A stretch of DNA of 59,083 nt. It comes from Pararhodospirillum oryzae. Its GTDB lineage: Bacteria; Pseudomonadota; Alphaproteobacteria; Rhodospirillales; Rhodospirillaceae. Every line of letters starts with the position of its first letter. The stretch's first letter is position 1. Below the pieces are notes generated by a model. It was not told the origin of the DNA, did not search any database, and saw nothing but the letters and a program-made list of their open reading frames with translations. Below are positions 1-8,621 of the stretch, piece after piece. Both the position numbers and the translations under genes were made by a program. The stretch spans positions 1 through 59,083 of the forward strand of contig NZ_BJZO01000012.1 in the NCBI RefSeq assembly GCF_007992075.1. The letters run 5' to 3'.

Positions 1-44
1 CGGGCGGGGGGGCGAGAAAAATCGTAAAAGGGCCAAAAAAGGGC

Positions 45-72
45 TTGCAAAGGCCGCCGGCATGGCTATTAT
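45..72 (+). promoter_or_regulatory. Predicted sigma70 promoter of the tRNA-Gly pair
   Basis: TTGCAA (45-50) and TATTAT (67-72) are separated by 16 bases, ahead of the first tRNA-Gly. Initiation near base 79 would give a leader of about 78 nt. The rest of bases 1-156 shows no gene. This is a prediction from motif match and position only. Confidence 0.45.
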
Positions 73-156
73 CCGCCTCCACCGAACGACGGCGGCTCCG
101 ACGACAGGGAAACTTTCCCTGAAGAATCAAGGGGTTGATCGTCCGGCGAAATGGAT

Positions 157-231
157 GCGGGTGTAGCTCAGGGGTAGAGCACAACCTTGCCAAGGTTGGG
201 GTCGTGAGTTCGAATCTCATCACCCGCTCCA
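157..231 (+). tRNA. tRNA-Gly(GCC), first copy
   Basis: The cloverleaf folds by eye. Acceptor arms 157-163 (GCGGGTG) and 221-227 (CACCCGC) pair. The anticodon stem CAACC/GGTTG encloses TTGCCAA with anticodon GCC at 189-191. A TTCGAAT T-loop is present and the CCA end is encoded (229-231). An identical copy lies 151 bases downstream. GCC decodes GGC/GGT, the major glycine codons of a GC-rich genome. Confidence 0.97.
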
Positions 232-307
232 ATCCGCCGGGACTGGCTCTTGCAGGGCTGGGGCGTTCAGGGTAAGTAGGTCTATGGGGCGCGCGTCCCG
301 TTCGGAT

Positions 308-382
308 GCGGGTGTAGCTCAGGGGTAGAGCACAACCTTGCCAAGGTTGGGGTCGTGAGTTCGAATCTCATCACCCGCTCCA
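308..382 (+). tRNA. tRNA-Gly(GCC), second copy
   Basis: This is a base-for-base copy of the first tRNA-Gly, including the encoded CCA (380-382). It is probably cotranscribed with the first and followed by a strong terminator. No duplicate of the tRNA 3' end (a possible attachment site) was noticed elsewhere in the window, although a defence-type gene follows directly. Confidence 0.97.
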
Positions 383-411
383 ATTCTTCTTGATCTTCGT
401 CAAGACGCCAA

Positions 412-434
412 ACGGTCCTTCGGGGCCGTTTTTT
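412..434 (+). terminator. Rho-independent terminator of the tRNA-Gly operon
   Basis: A 7-bp stem (412-418 with 423-429, one G-U pair) is capped by a UUCG tetraloop closed by C-G and followed by a run of six T (429-434). It is a textbook intrinsic terminator about 30 bases after the second tRNA. Confidence 0.85.
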
Positions 435-587
435 GCGTTTGGGCCTTTTCGTTTTTCACGAAAAGATTGAGTTGATTTTCAGACCCGGCGTAGGCTGGTG
501 AAACCGCGAGCACAAGCTGTTTCGTGCTGTTTCGTGGCGTCAAGGGGCTGGCCGTTCGGGAACGGTGCGGGGGAAAGGGATGAAGCC

Positions 588-3500
588 GTGAAGCTGTCCA
601 TCCGAGTGCCGACCGAGCTTCTTTCCGCCCACGACGACGGCCAAGTGGTGTTTTTTTGCGGGGCCGGAATCTCGCGCTACACCGGGTTGCCGGATTTCAA
701 GAAACTGGTCGAGGATATTTTCAAGAAGTGCGGCCTGCCCCTGGTGCCAGAGGGGCAGGCCGCTACCGGTACTGCTCCCGTGTTTGCGACGCGAACGCCG
801 GAAGAAGAAGCTTTTTGCCGTGGGGCGTATGATCGCGCCTTGCATCTTCTGGAAGCAAAAAGCGAGTACATGCGTCCGGCAACGGTGGAACTGCTGGGAG
901 GAGATTCCACGGATCCGGCGCTGGCCACCCACAAGGCACTGCTGGCGCTCTCAAGTCATCCGGGTGGGGGGCACCGGCTGGTCACCACTAATTTCGATCT
1001 CCGGTTCGAGGAAGCCGAACCGGGGGTGCCGTTCCAGGCCGGGCCTTTCTTGTCGATGCCGCGAAAGGAAAGCTGGCGGCGACTGACGTATCTTCATGGC
1101 CGCCTTGACCCGGCAAACGATCCGGAAGGCCGTGATCTTGTCCTGACCAGCGGGGATTTCAGCCGCGCCTACCTTCAAGATGGGTGGGCGGCTCGTTTTG
1201 CCTTGAGCCTGCTGGAAAATTATACGGTCGTGTTCGTCGGCTACAGCCTGAACGATCCGGTGGTGGGCTACTTGATCGACGGCGTGGCCGCCGACATGCG
1301 CTGTCGGGGCGAAAAACTGAACGCCTATATTTTTGCCGACCACGATGGAACGCCCGCCGATCAGCGAGCGGTCGAGACTTCATGGACCTCGCGCGGGGTG
1401 ACGCCACTTCCCTTCAACCGGGCGGGTGACTTTATCGAGTTGCACCAGACCTTGCAGGAGTGGGCCGCCCTCCACACCGCCCGGCGCGCAGGGAATTTTT
1501 CGGTCCTTCTGGCTCCTTTCCAGCGTCCCTACGATTCGAAGGAGGTGGACGAGGCCGAGCGTGAACGGCTGGTGTGGCTTTTGTCGGCGGGGCAGGGCGC
1601 CTTGGCCACCGCGTTTGCCAACACCGATCCACCGCCGGATGTTTCCTGGCTGAGCCCTCTTGCCAAGACAAAAGTAACCCTTGCCGGGGGCAGGGATCCC
1701 GTCTCCCTTTTTGATCTGCCCTCGCCCCGGTTGCCAACCGTGCCTCTGGCCGGTCCTGGGGCTGTTCCCGGGGTGGGACTCCCGTTGTCTCCGGTGACGT
1801 TTCAATTGGGGCGGTGGCTGGCCAGGCATCGCGACAAAAAAGAACTGGTTGAATGGGTGATCGATAAGAAAGGTATCCTTCATCCCGGGTGGGCGTTCTT
1901 TATACAAAATGGGTTGAACAAAATCCCCGAGCCCTACGCGGCATTCTGGCGCCTTGTTCTTGATATTCAGCGCCATGCGGGGGGCGGTGAGATTTTCTTG
2001 CGCGATCGTCCCCTTGGCTCCGGGCCATGGCCCATGAATGGGGATGCCCGGCTTGCCCAGGCCGTGAAGCTGCGCCCCCGGCTTTCCAAGTCGTTCCGAC
2101 GTTTTTTCGCTAAGGATTTGCAGGCGGGGGACTCGCAGCCCCGGCACCTCTCCGACCTTGTGGAGATCAAGCTTGAAGAGGCGGGCGCTGATGATCTTGC
2201 CTCTATTTGGGACGCCCGAACCCAACCCGAGATCAGTACCGCTTTGGTCCGCAATGCCGATGTGTTGACCTCGGCGCTGGCCGAAGGGGCGCGGCTGCTC
2301 CGGGCGTTTAATAGGCCCATAAAGTTACATTCAAGACGTTCCGCGTTTCGAGCGGGCGAGGACCAGAACGATTCTGCGGGTATTGAGATGGCGCCAAGGG
2401 GCGTTGCCTTGGTCGCTCGTTTATGCTTGGCAGCGTTCGAGGCGGCGCGGGAGGGGGCTCCCTTTCAGGCTGCCGCGTTGGTTCACCGCTGGATGGCCCT
2501 GGGCCGGGGTGAAGACCTGTCGATTTTTCGCCGCATGGCGTTGCACGCCCTCGCCACCGTGCAGCCGGGGACGGCTGACGAGGAACTGGGGCTGGTGTTG
2601 GAAAATCACGGCGCGGTGCTTTGGGGGGACGAGTACGAAGGAGAGCTTGGACGTTACCTCCGCCAGCGGGCCCCCGCGCTGCCCGCCGCTGCCCGGGACC
2701 GCTTGATCGCCGCGATCACCAGCGGGCCGACGCGCGAACTGTGGCCAGGGTTTACCGGTTCCGGTCGGGAGTTCAGGAAACGCGTCTTGCGGGATACTGC
2801 AAATCGGCTGGCCAAGTTGAGGGAAGGGGGCGTTGCCCTTTCCGCGGAGCAGGACGAGCTCGTCAATTCATGGGAAACCAAAGATCTTGAACAAGATGCG
2901 CCTGTTCGGAGTGTTTCTGATGGCGGGGTCCCCGAGGAAAAAGCCGACTCATTGCTGGATCTCTCGTCCGAGGCAATGGCGGATCACTTTGCCAAGACAC
3001 CAAACACTGATGCGGCGGAGGAGCGTCTAGCCGATCTTTGCGCCAACCATCCGGATGTCGCGGTTCAAGTGATTCCCCTGCTGGCGGAGCGCGTGAACGG
3101 GGCTTCCCTCCTGTGGGGCGGTATTTGGAATTTCCGCGACATTAAGGACGCGACTCAACGTTTTTCAATCCTGCGCATGCTGTCCGACGTGTTTTCCCCT
3201 CATCCCCAGATGGTCGAGGCTAGGCTGTGCTGGGCGTTGGGCGAGATCTTGAAGACCTTCGCCGAAACCATTCCGGACGCGGGCGAGGAACGGGGTGTGT
3301 TTCTGGCTTTTTGGGAAACGGTGTGGACCCGCGCCGTGGCCGGTGCCGCCGACGGCAAACAGGATCTTCTCACGGCGATCAACGAGCCTGGGGGCGAGCT
3401 GGCTACTGCCGTGGTCGATCTTGCCCTGCGGGGCGAGGGACCCGTGCCCCCCGATGTGATGGCGTTGCTTGAGCGGATCGTTGACGGCGAGACACCCACC

Positions 3501-4331
3501 CATCGCCTGGGCCGGATCGTCCTGGCCTCGCGCTTGTTATGGCTGTATCGGCGGAATCCGGCCTGGACCCAACAGCACCTGATGGCCCGCATGAACGGGG
3601 ATCACCCGGAAGCCCCGGGGCTGTGGCAAGGTTTCTGTTGGGCGAAACGGCTTGATCGCTTCTTGATGGTTGCCCTGCACGACGCCTTCCTGTCCGTCGC
3701 CGGCCGCATCGAGGATTGGGAGACCAGGAATGCCTGGAATGACCTGTTTGCCGAAACACTGGCGGAGGCCCCGGATCTTTTCACGGCGGGGGAAGTCGGC
3801 CAGGTCATGAAAGGCGCGACGGGGCAGGATCTTGCCCAGATGGCCTCTCAATTGACCGAACGGCTGAAACGGGCGGGGGACAAGGCGCCGGCGCAGTGGG
3901 CGACCACGATTCGCCCGATTATCGAAAACAAGTGGCCTTCAACGACCGGGCAGCGCACGAATGAGAGCGTTTCTGAGTTGGTGAACTTGGCCCTGGCCGC
4001 GCAATCCGAGTTTCCCGACGCCATCGCGTTGATGCGAACGCGCAAGCTGCTGGGCCCGTTTGATGGACGGACCCGCCTGTTTTACTGTTTTGCACGTCGC
4101 AAAAGCGGCGAGATCGATCCCTGCGCTACCTATCCCGAGGCAGTCCTTTCGCTTTTTGATGCCATTGTCGGCGATACATGCTTGCTTCAGCCCGAGGGAC
4201 GTTGGGTTGCCCGGGATATTGCCGCCTGTCTCGACCGGATCACGACGGCGGCCCCCTCCCTGGCCCGGGACCCGCGCGTGGAACGTTTGCGCCGTCTTTT
4301 GGGGGGGGCCGGGTTTTCGGCGCCCTCCTGA
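588..4331 (+). CDS. Large SIR2-domain protein, defence-associated sirtuin-like (putative NADase)
   Basis: Predicted 1247-residue protein with an N-terminal SIR2-like domain. Seen: GAGIS at residues 25-29, TTNFD at 133-137, YLHG with the candidate catalytic His170, and VGYSLND at 217-223. So the NAD-pocket motifs and the His are present. The remaining ~950 residues are alpha-helical-looking with no domain I recognise. In defence-associated sirtuins (DSR1/DSR2 type) a SIR2 NADase domain joined to a long helical sensor depletes NAD+ on phage infection; that role here is inference. I chose GTG 588 because AAAGGGA (574-580) sits 7 bases upstream and the protein then begins just before the SIR2 fold; an upstream GTG at 498 would add 30 unlike residues. 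It is a lone gene directly after the tRNA-Gly pair, a common position for acquired genes. A non-defence SIR2-like function remains possible. Confidence 0.75.
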   Translation: MKLSIRVPTELLSAHDDGQVVFFCGAGISRYTGLPDFKKLVEDIFKKCGLPLVPEGQAATGTAPVFATRTPEEEAFCRGAYDRALHLLEAKSEYMRPATVELLGGDSTDPALATHKALLALSSHPGGGHRLVTTNFDLRFEEAEPGVPFQAGPFLSMPRKESWRRLTYLHGRLDPANDPEGRDLVLTSGDFSRAYLQDGWAARFALSLLENYTVVFVGYSLNDPVVGYLIDGVAADMRCRGEKLNAYIFADHDGTPADQRAVETSWTSRGVTPLPFNRAGDFIELHQTLQEWAALHTARRAGNFSVLLAPFQRPYDSKEVDEAERERLVWLLSAGQGALATAFANTDPPPDVSWLSPLAKTKVTLAGGRDPVSLFDLPSPRLPTVPLAGPGAVPGVGLPLSPVTFQLGRWLARHRDKKELVEWVIDKKGILHPGWAFFIQNGLNKIPEPYAAFWRLVLDIQRHAGGGEIFLRDRPLGSGPWPMNGDARLAQAVKLRPRLSKSFRRFFAKDLQAGDSQPRHLSDLVEIKLEEAGADDLASIWDARTQPEISTALVRNADVLTSALAEGARLLRAFNRPIKLHSRRSAFRAGEDQNDSAGIEMAPRGVALVARLCLAAFEAAREGAPFQAAALVHRWMALGRGEDLSIFRRMALHALATVQPGTADEELGLVLENHGAVLWGDEYEGELGRYLRQRAPALPAAARDRLIAAITSGPTRELWPGFTGSGREFRKRVLRDTANRLAKLREGGVALSAEQDELVNSWETKDLEQDAPVRSVSDGGVPEEKADSLLDLSSEAMADHFAKTPNTDAAEERLADLCANHPDVAVQVIPLLAERVNGASLLWGGIWNFRDIKDATQRFSILRMLSDVFSPHPQMVEARLCWALGEILKTFAETIPDAGEERGVFLAFWETVWTRAVAGAADGKQDLLTAINEPGGELATAVVDLALRGEGPVPPDVMALLERIVDGETPTHRLGRIVLASRLLWLYRRNPAWTQQHLMARMNGDHPEAPGLWQGFCWAKRLDRFLMVALHDAFLSVAGRIEDWETRNAWNDLFAETLAEAPDLFTAGEVGQVMKGATGQDLAQMASQLTERLKRAGDKAPAQWATTIRPIIENKWPSTTGQRTNESVSELVNLALAAQSEFPDAIALMRTRKLLGPFDGRTRLFYCFARRKSGEIDPCATYPEAVLSLFDAIVGDTCLLQPEGRWVARDIAACLDRITTAAPSLARDPRVERLRRLLGGAGFSAPS

Positions 4332-4378
4332 TCGGCGGCACCTCCGCGTCCCTTGCCCCCCCAGATAAGGCCCCCCCC

Positions 4379-4972
4379 ATGATCTCTGCTTTTCTCAAAT
4401 TCTGGAACACGTTGCCGGTGTCGCAGGCGCGGGCGCGGGGGTTGCCGGGGCGGTTGCGGGGGTATATGCCGGCGGGGGGCAGCGTGCTGGATGTCGGGGC
4501 GGGGAATGGGGTGATCGCCAGCCGGCTGCTGCACGAGGGCGGGCTGGCCCGGATGGAAGGGGTTGATGTGCTGCCCCAGCCGGATCCCCTTATCCCCGTG
4601 CGCGTGTTCGACGGCCGGAACCTGCCCTTCGACGATGACTCCTTCGATCTCGTGACCCTGATCGACGTGCTCCACCACACGCGCGAGCCCGAACGCCTGT
4701 TGGCCGAGGCCGCGCGGGTGTCCCGGGGGCCGGTCCTGGTCAAGGATCACGACTGGAAAACCCGGCTCGACTGGTGGATCCTGGCGGTTGCCGATTACCT
4801 CGGCAACAAGCCCTATGGGGTGTCGCTGCCTTACGCTTTTTTGCGCATGGACCAGTGGGCGGCCCTGTTCGAGTCCCTGGCCCTGACGGTGGCCGCGACC
4901 GAGCACTTCCGTTACGCGCCGTATGACCGCGCCCGGCAGGTGATTTTCCTTCTCGTGCCCCGGTCGCGATAA
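4379..4972 (+). CDS. Class I SAM-dependent methyltransferase
   Basis: 197 residues with a Rossmann methyltransferase core: motif I VLDVGAGNGVIASRL near residues 35-49, an acidic post-II segment (EGVDVL), and the LPFDDDSFDLVTLIDVLHH stretch typical of UbiE/COQ5-like Methyltransf_11 domains. The substrate cannot be told. The reading frame continues upstream into the end of the SIR2 gene, but the ATG at 4379 starts the domain properly. It is tandem with the SIR2 gene (47-base gap) and followed by a membrane protein gene. Catalysis of SAM-dependent methyl transfer is secure; pathway unknown. Confidence 0.85.
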   Translation: MISAFLKFWNTLPVSQARARGLPGRLRGYMPAGGSVLDVGAGNGVIASRLLHEGGLARMEGVDVLPQPDPLIPVRVFDGRNLPFDDDSFDLVTLIDVLHHTREPERLLAEAARVSRGPVLVKDHDWKTRLDWWILAVADYLGNKPYGVSLPYAFLRMDQWAALFESLALTVAATEHFRYAPYDRARQVIFLLVPRSR

Positions 4973-5161
4973 CCGGCTCCTTCCGTCCCTCGTCTCCCAC
5001 GGGGAAGCACGGGAAGCGGCCTGGCCGGCACGGAGGCGTTGAAAACGCCAGCCGTGATGATCAACGTAACGATCGAAAGGGCCTCTTCGTTCGTACAGGT
5101 CCTCAACAATAGCCCGCCCCGCGTGAGTGCGCCCCCTTTCCCCACGCCCCGAGGTGCTCCG

Positions 5162-5809
5162 ATGCTGTCCGAACTCGCCCTTTCCGCGCTCACGGATGTT
5201 ATCCTTGCGAGTTTCCAGGCCTTCGCCGCCGGGCTGTTGTTCCGGCCCGGGTTGCGCCGGGGCTCGGCCGCCGGACTGTGGGCCTGGACCATGACCCTGG
5301 TCGCTGTTGCCTTCCTGATCGGTGCCGTCGATCACGGGTTTTTGGAGCCCATCGACCATCCGTTCCACCCCTTCCTGATGAGCGTGAACCGGGCCGTGAT
5401 CGCGCTCGCGGCCTTCCTGATGGTCGCGGTGGCCGCCGTGCGCTTCCTGGGGCCGCGCGTGCGCCGGGCGGTGCTCACCCTCGCGGGGGTGGCCACGGCC
5501 GTGGTGGTCGTTCTGGTGTTCCTGTCCGACAACTTCTTCATCGTCATCGGCTGTTACTCCGTGGCCCTTTTGCTCCTGCTGGGGCTCAACGTCGCCGCTC
5601 TCCCCCGGGGCACGGGCTCGCCGGCCATGATCGCGGGGATCCTCATCACCCTGGGGGCGTCCGCCTTGCCCCTTGTCGGGTTCCAGGGGATTGCCGGCCT
5701 GGGAATCTACGCCACATACCATGTTACCCTGATGCCGGCGGTGGTCGCCTTTTACCTGGCCGGTCGGGCGCTTGACGACGATCGGGCTTCGCCCGCCGCT
5801 CCTGCCTGA
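5162..5809 (+). CDS. Polytopic membrane protein of unknown function
   Basis: 215 residues, dominated by about seven hydrophobic segments separated by short loops, so an inner-membrane protein. I do not recognise the family. Charged and histidine residues occur near the second and third segments (DHGFLEPIDHPFHPF). GAGGTG (5151-5156) lies 5 bases before ATG 5162 and fixes the start; an open frame extends further upstream without coding character. It is followed after about 80 bases by the cyclic-nucleotide-binding/CPBP gene on the same strand, so they may be cotranscribed. Confidence 0.7.
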   Translation: MLSELALSALTDVILASFQAFAAGLLFRPGLRRGSAAGLWAWTMTLVAVAFLIGAVDHGFLEPIDHPFHPFLMSVNRAVIALAAFLMVAVAAVRFLGPRVRRAVLTLAGVATAVVVVLVFLSDNFFIVIGCYSVALLLLLGLNVAALPRGTGSPAMIAGILITLGASALPLVGFQGIAGLGIYATYHVTLMPAVVAFYLAGRALDDDRASPAAPA

Positions 5810-5888
5810 GCTTTTTCCTGCCTGGCCTGCGTTTCGGGGGGGCTTGGGCCGGCAGACCTCATGACCGCGAACCGACCAGGAAGAGCCG

Positions 5889-7082
5889 ATGACTGCACTG
5901 CCTGCTCCCCCTCCTGCTTCCTCGCTTGTCCCTCCTTTTGTCCCCCCGTCGCCCGACACATCCCCCAAGAATCGGGCGAGCGTTGAACCGCCCATGACCG
6001 CCGGCCTGGAAGGGATGTTTCCCGGCCTCGCGCCCGAAATCCTTGATGCGGTGCGCCAGACGGTGGAGGTCCACGCGCTGCCCGCCGGTGCCCTGATCAT
6101 GGCGGCGGGCGACGAGACGACTTCCCTTTATCTGATCGACAGCGGCCGCATCACCGTGTTTCGCGACATCGGCAGCGAAGGGGGCGAGCGGGTTCTGGCC
6201 ACCTTGTCCGCCGGGGCGATCCTGGGGGAAATGGCGCTGCTGGACGGACAGCCCCGATCCGCTTCCGCCCGCGCCGAAACCGACTGCCGCCTGACCGAAA
6301 TCGATCCCGCGAAAATCCTGGCCCTGCCCAACGGCGATCAGGTTCTGGGTGCCCTGCGCGGGTGCCTGGCCGTGGCCGTCACCAACCGCATGCGGACCCA
6401 AACCGACAAGTACGTGGCCGCCGTGGAACGGGAAATGGCCGCGATCAGGGAGCGCCAGCATTTCGGGCAGTTCTTCATCTATGCCCTGGGCATGATGACC
6501 ATCGGTTTGCTGATCAACGATGTCATCTCGAAGCAGATCCTGAAGGTCGATGTCTTCACGCCCACTTTTGCCTGGGTTTACCTGCTGATCATCCTCATTC
6601 CCACGTCGGTGATCATCTGGCGGATGAAGATTCCGCTCAGGGATCTTGGCATCACCGCCGTGGGCATGAAGCGTTCCCTTGTTGAAGGCGCCGGGCTGTC
6701 GGTGCTGATCGTGGCCGTGGCCTTCGCCGCCGCGTGGGTCCTGAGGGTCACGGGTCTGCACGCCGGCACCCCGGTACCCGCCGAATGGGGGCCTACGACC
6801 GGGTATTTCTTTCACAGCGTGTTGCAGGAGCTGGTGGCGCGCGGGCTGTTGCAATCGTCGTTTCAGCGGTTCCTCGACGACCGCCGGGGGATCCAGTCGG
6901 TTGTTTTGTCCTCGACCCTGTTCGGGGTGTTCCACATCCATTTCGGCTTCATGGCCGTGATCGTGACCATCCTTTCCGGTTTGCTGTTCGGCGCCGTCTA
7001 CCTGCGCCACCGCAACCTCGCGGGTGTCACGCTGCTCCACTTCTTCGCCGGCGGCGCGGCGTTTTGGAGCGGGTTGCTTTAA
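5889..7082 (+). CDS. Cyclic-nucleotide-binding domain fused to CPBP-family membrane protease-like domain
   Basis: 397 residues. After a proline-rich N-terminus, residues ~40-160 form a cNMP-binding/Crp-like beta-roll (GEMALLDGQPRSASARAETD is the phosphate-binding cassette signature). From ~195 on there are about eight membrane segments and a CPBP (CAAX protease/Rce1-like) domain. In active members the motifs are EExxxR, FxxxH and HxxxN/D. Here they read QELVAR (313-318), FGVFH (345-349) and HFFAG (384-388): the first Glu is Gln and the last motif ends in Gly. The two histidines remain. Proteolysis may be lost or altered; ligand-gated membrane scaffold or immunity-type roles are inference. AGGAAGAG precedes the ATG by a few bases. 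Confidence 0.8.
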   Translation: MTALPAPPPASSLVPPFVPPSPDTSPKNRASVEPPMTAGLEGMFPGLAPEILDAVRQTVEVHALPAGALIMAAGDETTSLYLIDSGRITVFRDIGSEGGERVLATLSAGAILGEMALLDGQPRSASARAETDCRLTEIDPAKILALPNGDQVLGALRGCLAVAVTNRMRTQTDKYVAAVEREMAAIRERQHFGQFFIYALGMMTIGLLINDVISKQILKVDVFTPTFAWVYLLIILIPTSVIIWRMKIPLRDLGITAVGMKRSLVEGAGLSVLIVAVAFAAAWVLRVTGLHAGTPVPAEWGPTTGYFFHSVLQELVARGLLQSSFQRFLDDRRGIQSVVLSSTLFGVFHIHFGFMAVIVTILSGLLFGAVYLRHRNLAGVTLLHFFAGGAAFWSGLL

Positions 7083-7083
7083 C

Positions 7084-7118
7084 AAAAAGTCCGGGGCGCG
7101 CGCGAGGAGGCGCCCCGG
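7084..7118 (-). terminator. Intrinsic terminator between convergent genes
   Basis: A 9-bp perfect inverted repeat (7091-7099 with 7110-7118, CCGGGGCGC/GCGCCCCGG) is followed on the minus strand by ACTTTTTGTT. It lies 8 bases after the stop of the minus-strand glycosyltransferase and could also slow plus-strand readthrough from the CPBP gene. Confidence 0.7.
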
Positions 7119-7125
7119 AGCCCCT

Positions 7126-8292
7126 TCACCCCAGCAACAGATCGGCGACCGAGCGGCAGGCCGCGCCCCAGTCAAAGCGGGCCCGGGCCTGCGTGGGCGC
7201 CACCACCTCCGCCGTCAGGGCATGGCGCAGGGCGGCTTGGCCTTCCTCGGGCGTGTCGTAGACGTGCACGTTGGGCAGATCGAAAAACGGCTGGTTGGCC
7301 GGGCAGCGGGGCACGACAACCTGACGCCCGGCCACCAGGGCCTCGGCGGTGGTCGAGCACAGAACTTCCGAAAACGACGGATTGAAGAACACGCGGTAGT
7401 TCTCCATCACCTCCCACGGGCTGGCCGTGGGGCCAAGGAAGCGCACGGGCGCCCCTGCATCGGCGGCCGCCTCGCGGATCGCCGCCTGGTCCGGGCCTTC
7501 CCCATGCACATCGATGGGCAGGTCCAGGGCCTTGGCGGTGTCGATCACGTCGCGCAGGCCCTTGTCCCAGGTCAGGCGCCCGAGAAAATAAACGCCCCGG
7601 GTGTCGTCGGTCACCGGGGGCACCTCGGCGAAGCGTTGCAACACGCCGGTGACCTGCCGCCAGGCGATCAGGTCTTCCAGCCCGCGCAGGTCCAGGGCCG
7701 GCGACAGGGGCACGATCACGTCGGCATGGCGGCGCATCAGGCGTTTGTGGGCGCGCTCGACCAGGGCGGCGAAGACCGCGCGGTCGGGACGCCCCGCCCG
7801 GCGGATGTAATGACCGTAGTTGGTCATGACGATGCCCACGATCTTCTCGGCGCCGACGCGCTGTTTGGGGCTGGTGACCGGCAGCCAGCCGAAATGCTCG
7901 GGCTCCTGGACCAGGAAGGCCCGGGCGGGCGGCGCGGCGGCAAACGCATCCCCGGTGATGAAGATGCTGAACATCGTTTTCGAAAAAACGCCGTTGAAAA
8001 AGAAGATCTCGGGCAGGGGTGGGGCCCCCAGGCGCCGCGCCTCGGCCCGCAGCCAGTCCGCTTGCGCGTTGCGATCGGAGAACACCACCTCGCCCCACAG
8101 GCGTTTTTGCGATGGAGCCTCCAGCCAGGGAACGCCATAGGCCACCCGATACCCCAGCGCCGCCAGGCCCCCGGCATGCCACAAGGAAAACAGGGCCGGC
8201 CCCGTGCGCCAGGGCAGCGCCGCCGTGGTGAGAACAACAATGTCAACGGGGGAACGGTTTACATGTCGGCGTGGCTCGGAAAGAAGCGGCAT
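7126..8292 (-). CDS. Family 4 glycosyltransferase resembling digalactosyldiacylglycerol synthase
   Basis: 388 residues, GT-B fold. Several stretches parallel plant DGD1/DGD2: EPEHFGWL, VGIVMTNYGHYIRR, YFLGRLTWDKGLRDV, DVHGEGPD and FFNPSFSEVLCSTTAEAL followed by the FFDLPNVHVYD region. Plant enzymes transfer galactose from UDP-galactose to MGDG to form DGDG; DGD-type homologues also occur in rhizobia. The neighbours (galE and an MGDG-synthase-like GT28, divergent) fit a galactolipid pathway at the inner membrane. ATG 8292 is chosen over TTG 8313 because GAAAAAGG lies 7 bases upstream. The exact sugar and acceptor are not proven. Confidence 0.8.
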   Translation of the reverse strand: MPLLSEPRRHVNRSPVDIVVLTTAALPWRTGPALFSLWHAGGLAALGYRVAYGVPWLEAPSQKRLWGEVVFSDRNAQADWLRAEARRLGAPPLPEIFFFNGVFSKTMFSIFITGDAFAAAPPARAFLVQEPEHFGWLPVTSPKQRVGAEKIVGIVMTNYGHYIRRAGRPDRAVFAALVERAHKRLMRRHADVIVPLSPALDLRGLEDLIAWRQVTGVLQRFAEVPPVTDDTRGVYFLGRLTWDKGLRDVIDTAKALDLPIDVHGEGPDQAAIREAAADAGAPVRFLGPTASPWEVMENYRVFFNPSFSEVLCSTTAEALVAGRQVVVPRCPANQPFFDLPNVHVYDTPEEGQAALRHALTAEVVAPTQARARFDWGAACRSVADLLLG

Positions 8293-8621
8293 GGAAAAAC
8301 CTTTTTCGATCAAGGTCTACTCAACAACGCGACCGCCTGCGAGGGAGGTGGGGGCAGGGGATTTGGCAGTGTATGCGGTGTTCTCTTGATGTTCGCCCGA
8401 GATTTTCCGGTGTCGAACACAAAAAACGCGAGCAAGTCACATTTTTATCGTCTTGTCATGGGATGTTTCCTCCCGTCTCGCTGATATTGGCGGTCGTTCG
8501 CATTGACTCCGAAAAACTTACGTGAAAACCTTCTGTTTGTGCCGCGCGTTTCGAACAGGATTTCATCGAATCGCAACATAACAGACGACGATTGCCACGA
8601 AATTTTTCAGGGATTGGTGCG
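8293..8621. promoter_or_regulatory. Divergent intergenic region of the glycolipid cluster
   Basis: This 329-base spacer has no coding feature and is more AT-rich than its flanks. It must hold promoters for both the GT4 gene and galE. A lone CTTGTCAT (8452-8459) resembles half of a Pho box, but I see no properly spaced second half. CAGGGA (8608-8613) is the ribosome binding site of galE. Confidence 0.4.

Noticed and set aside
157-382. Genomic island attachment site at the tRNA-Gly pair
   Set aside because: The duplication is of whole tRNA genes with no integrase nearby and no distant copy of the 3' end noticed in the window.
4187-6100. A 637-residue minus-strand open frame
   Set aside because: It overlaps the methyltransferase and membrane protein genes; the composition is typical of antisense high-GC sequence and there are no motifs.
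8440-8470. Pho box in the glycolipid intergenic region
   Set aside because: Only one half-like CTTGTCAT is present; the second half with correct spacing is missing.
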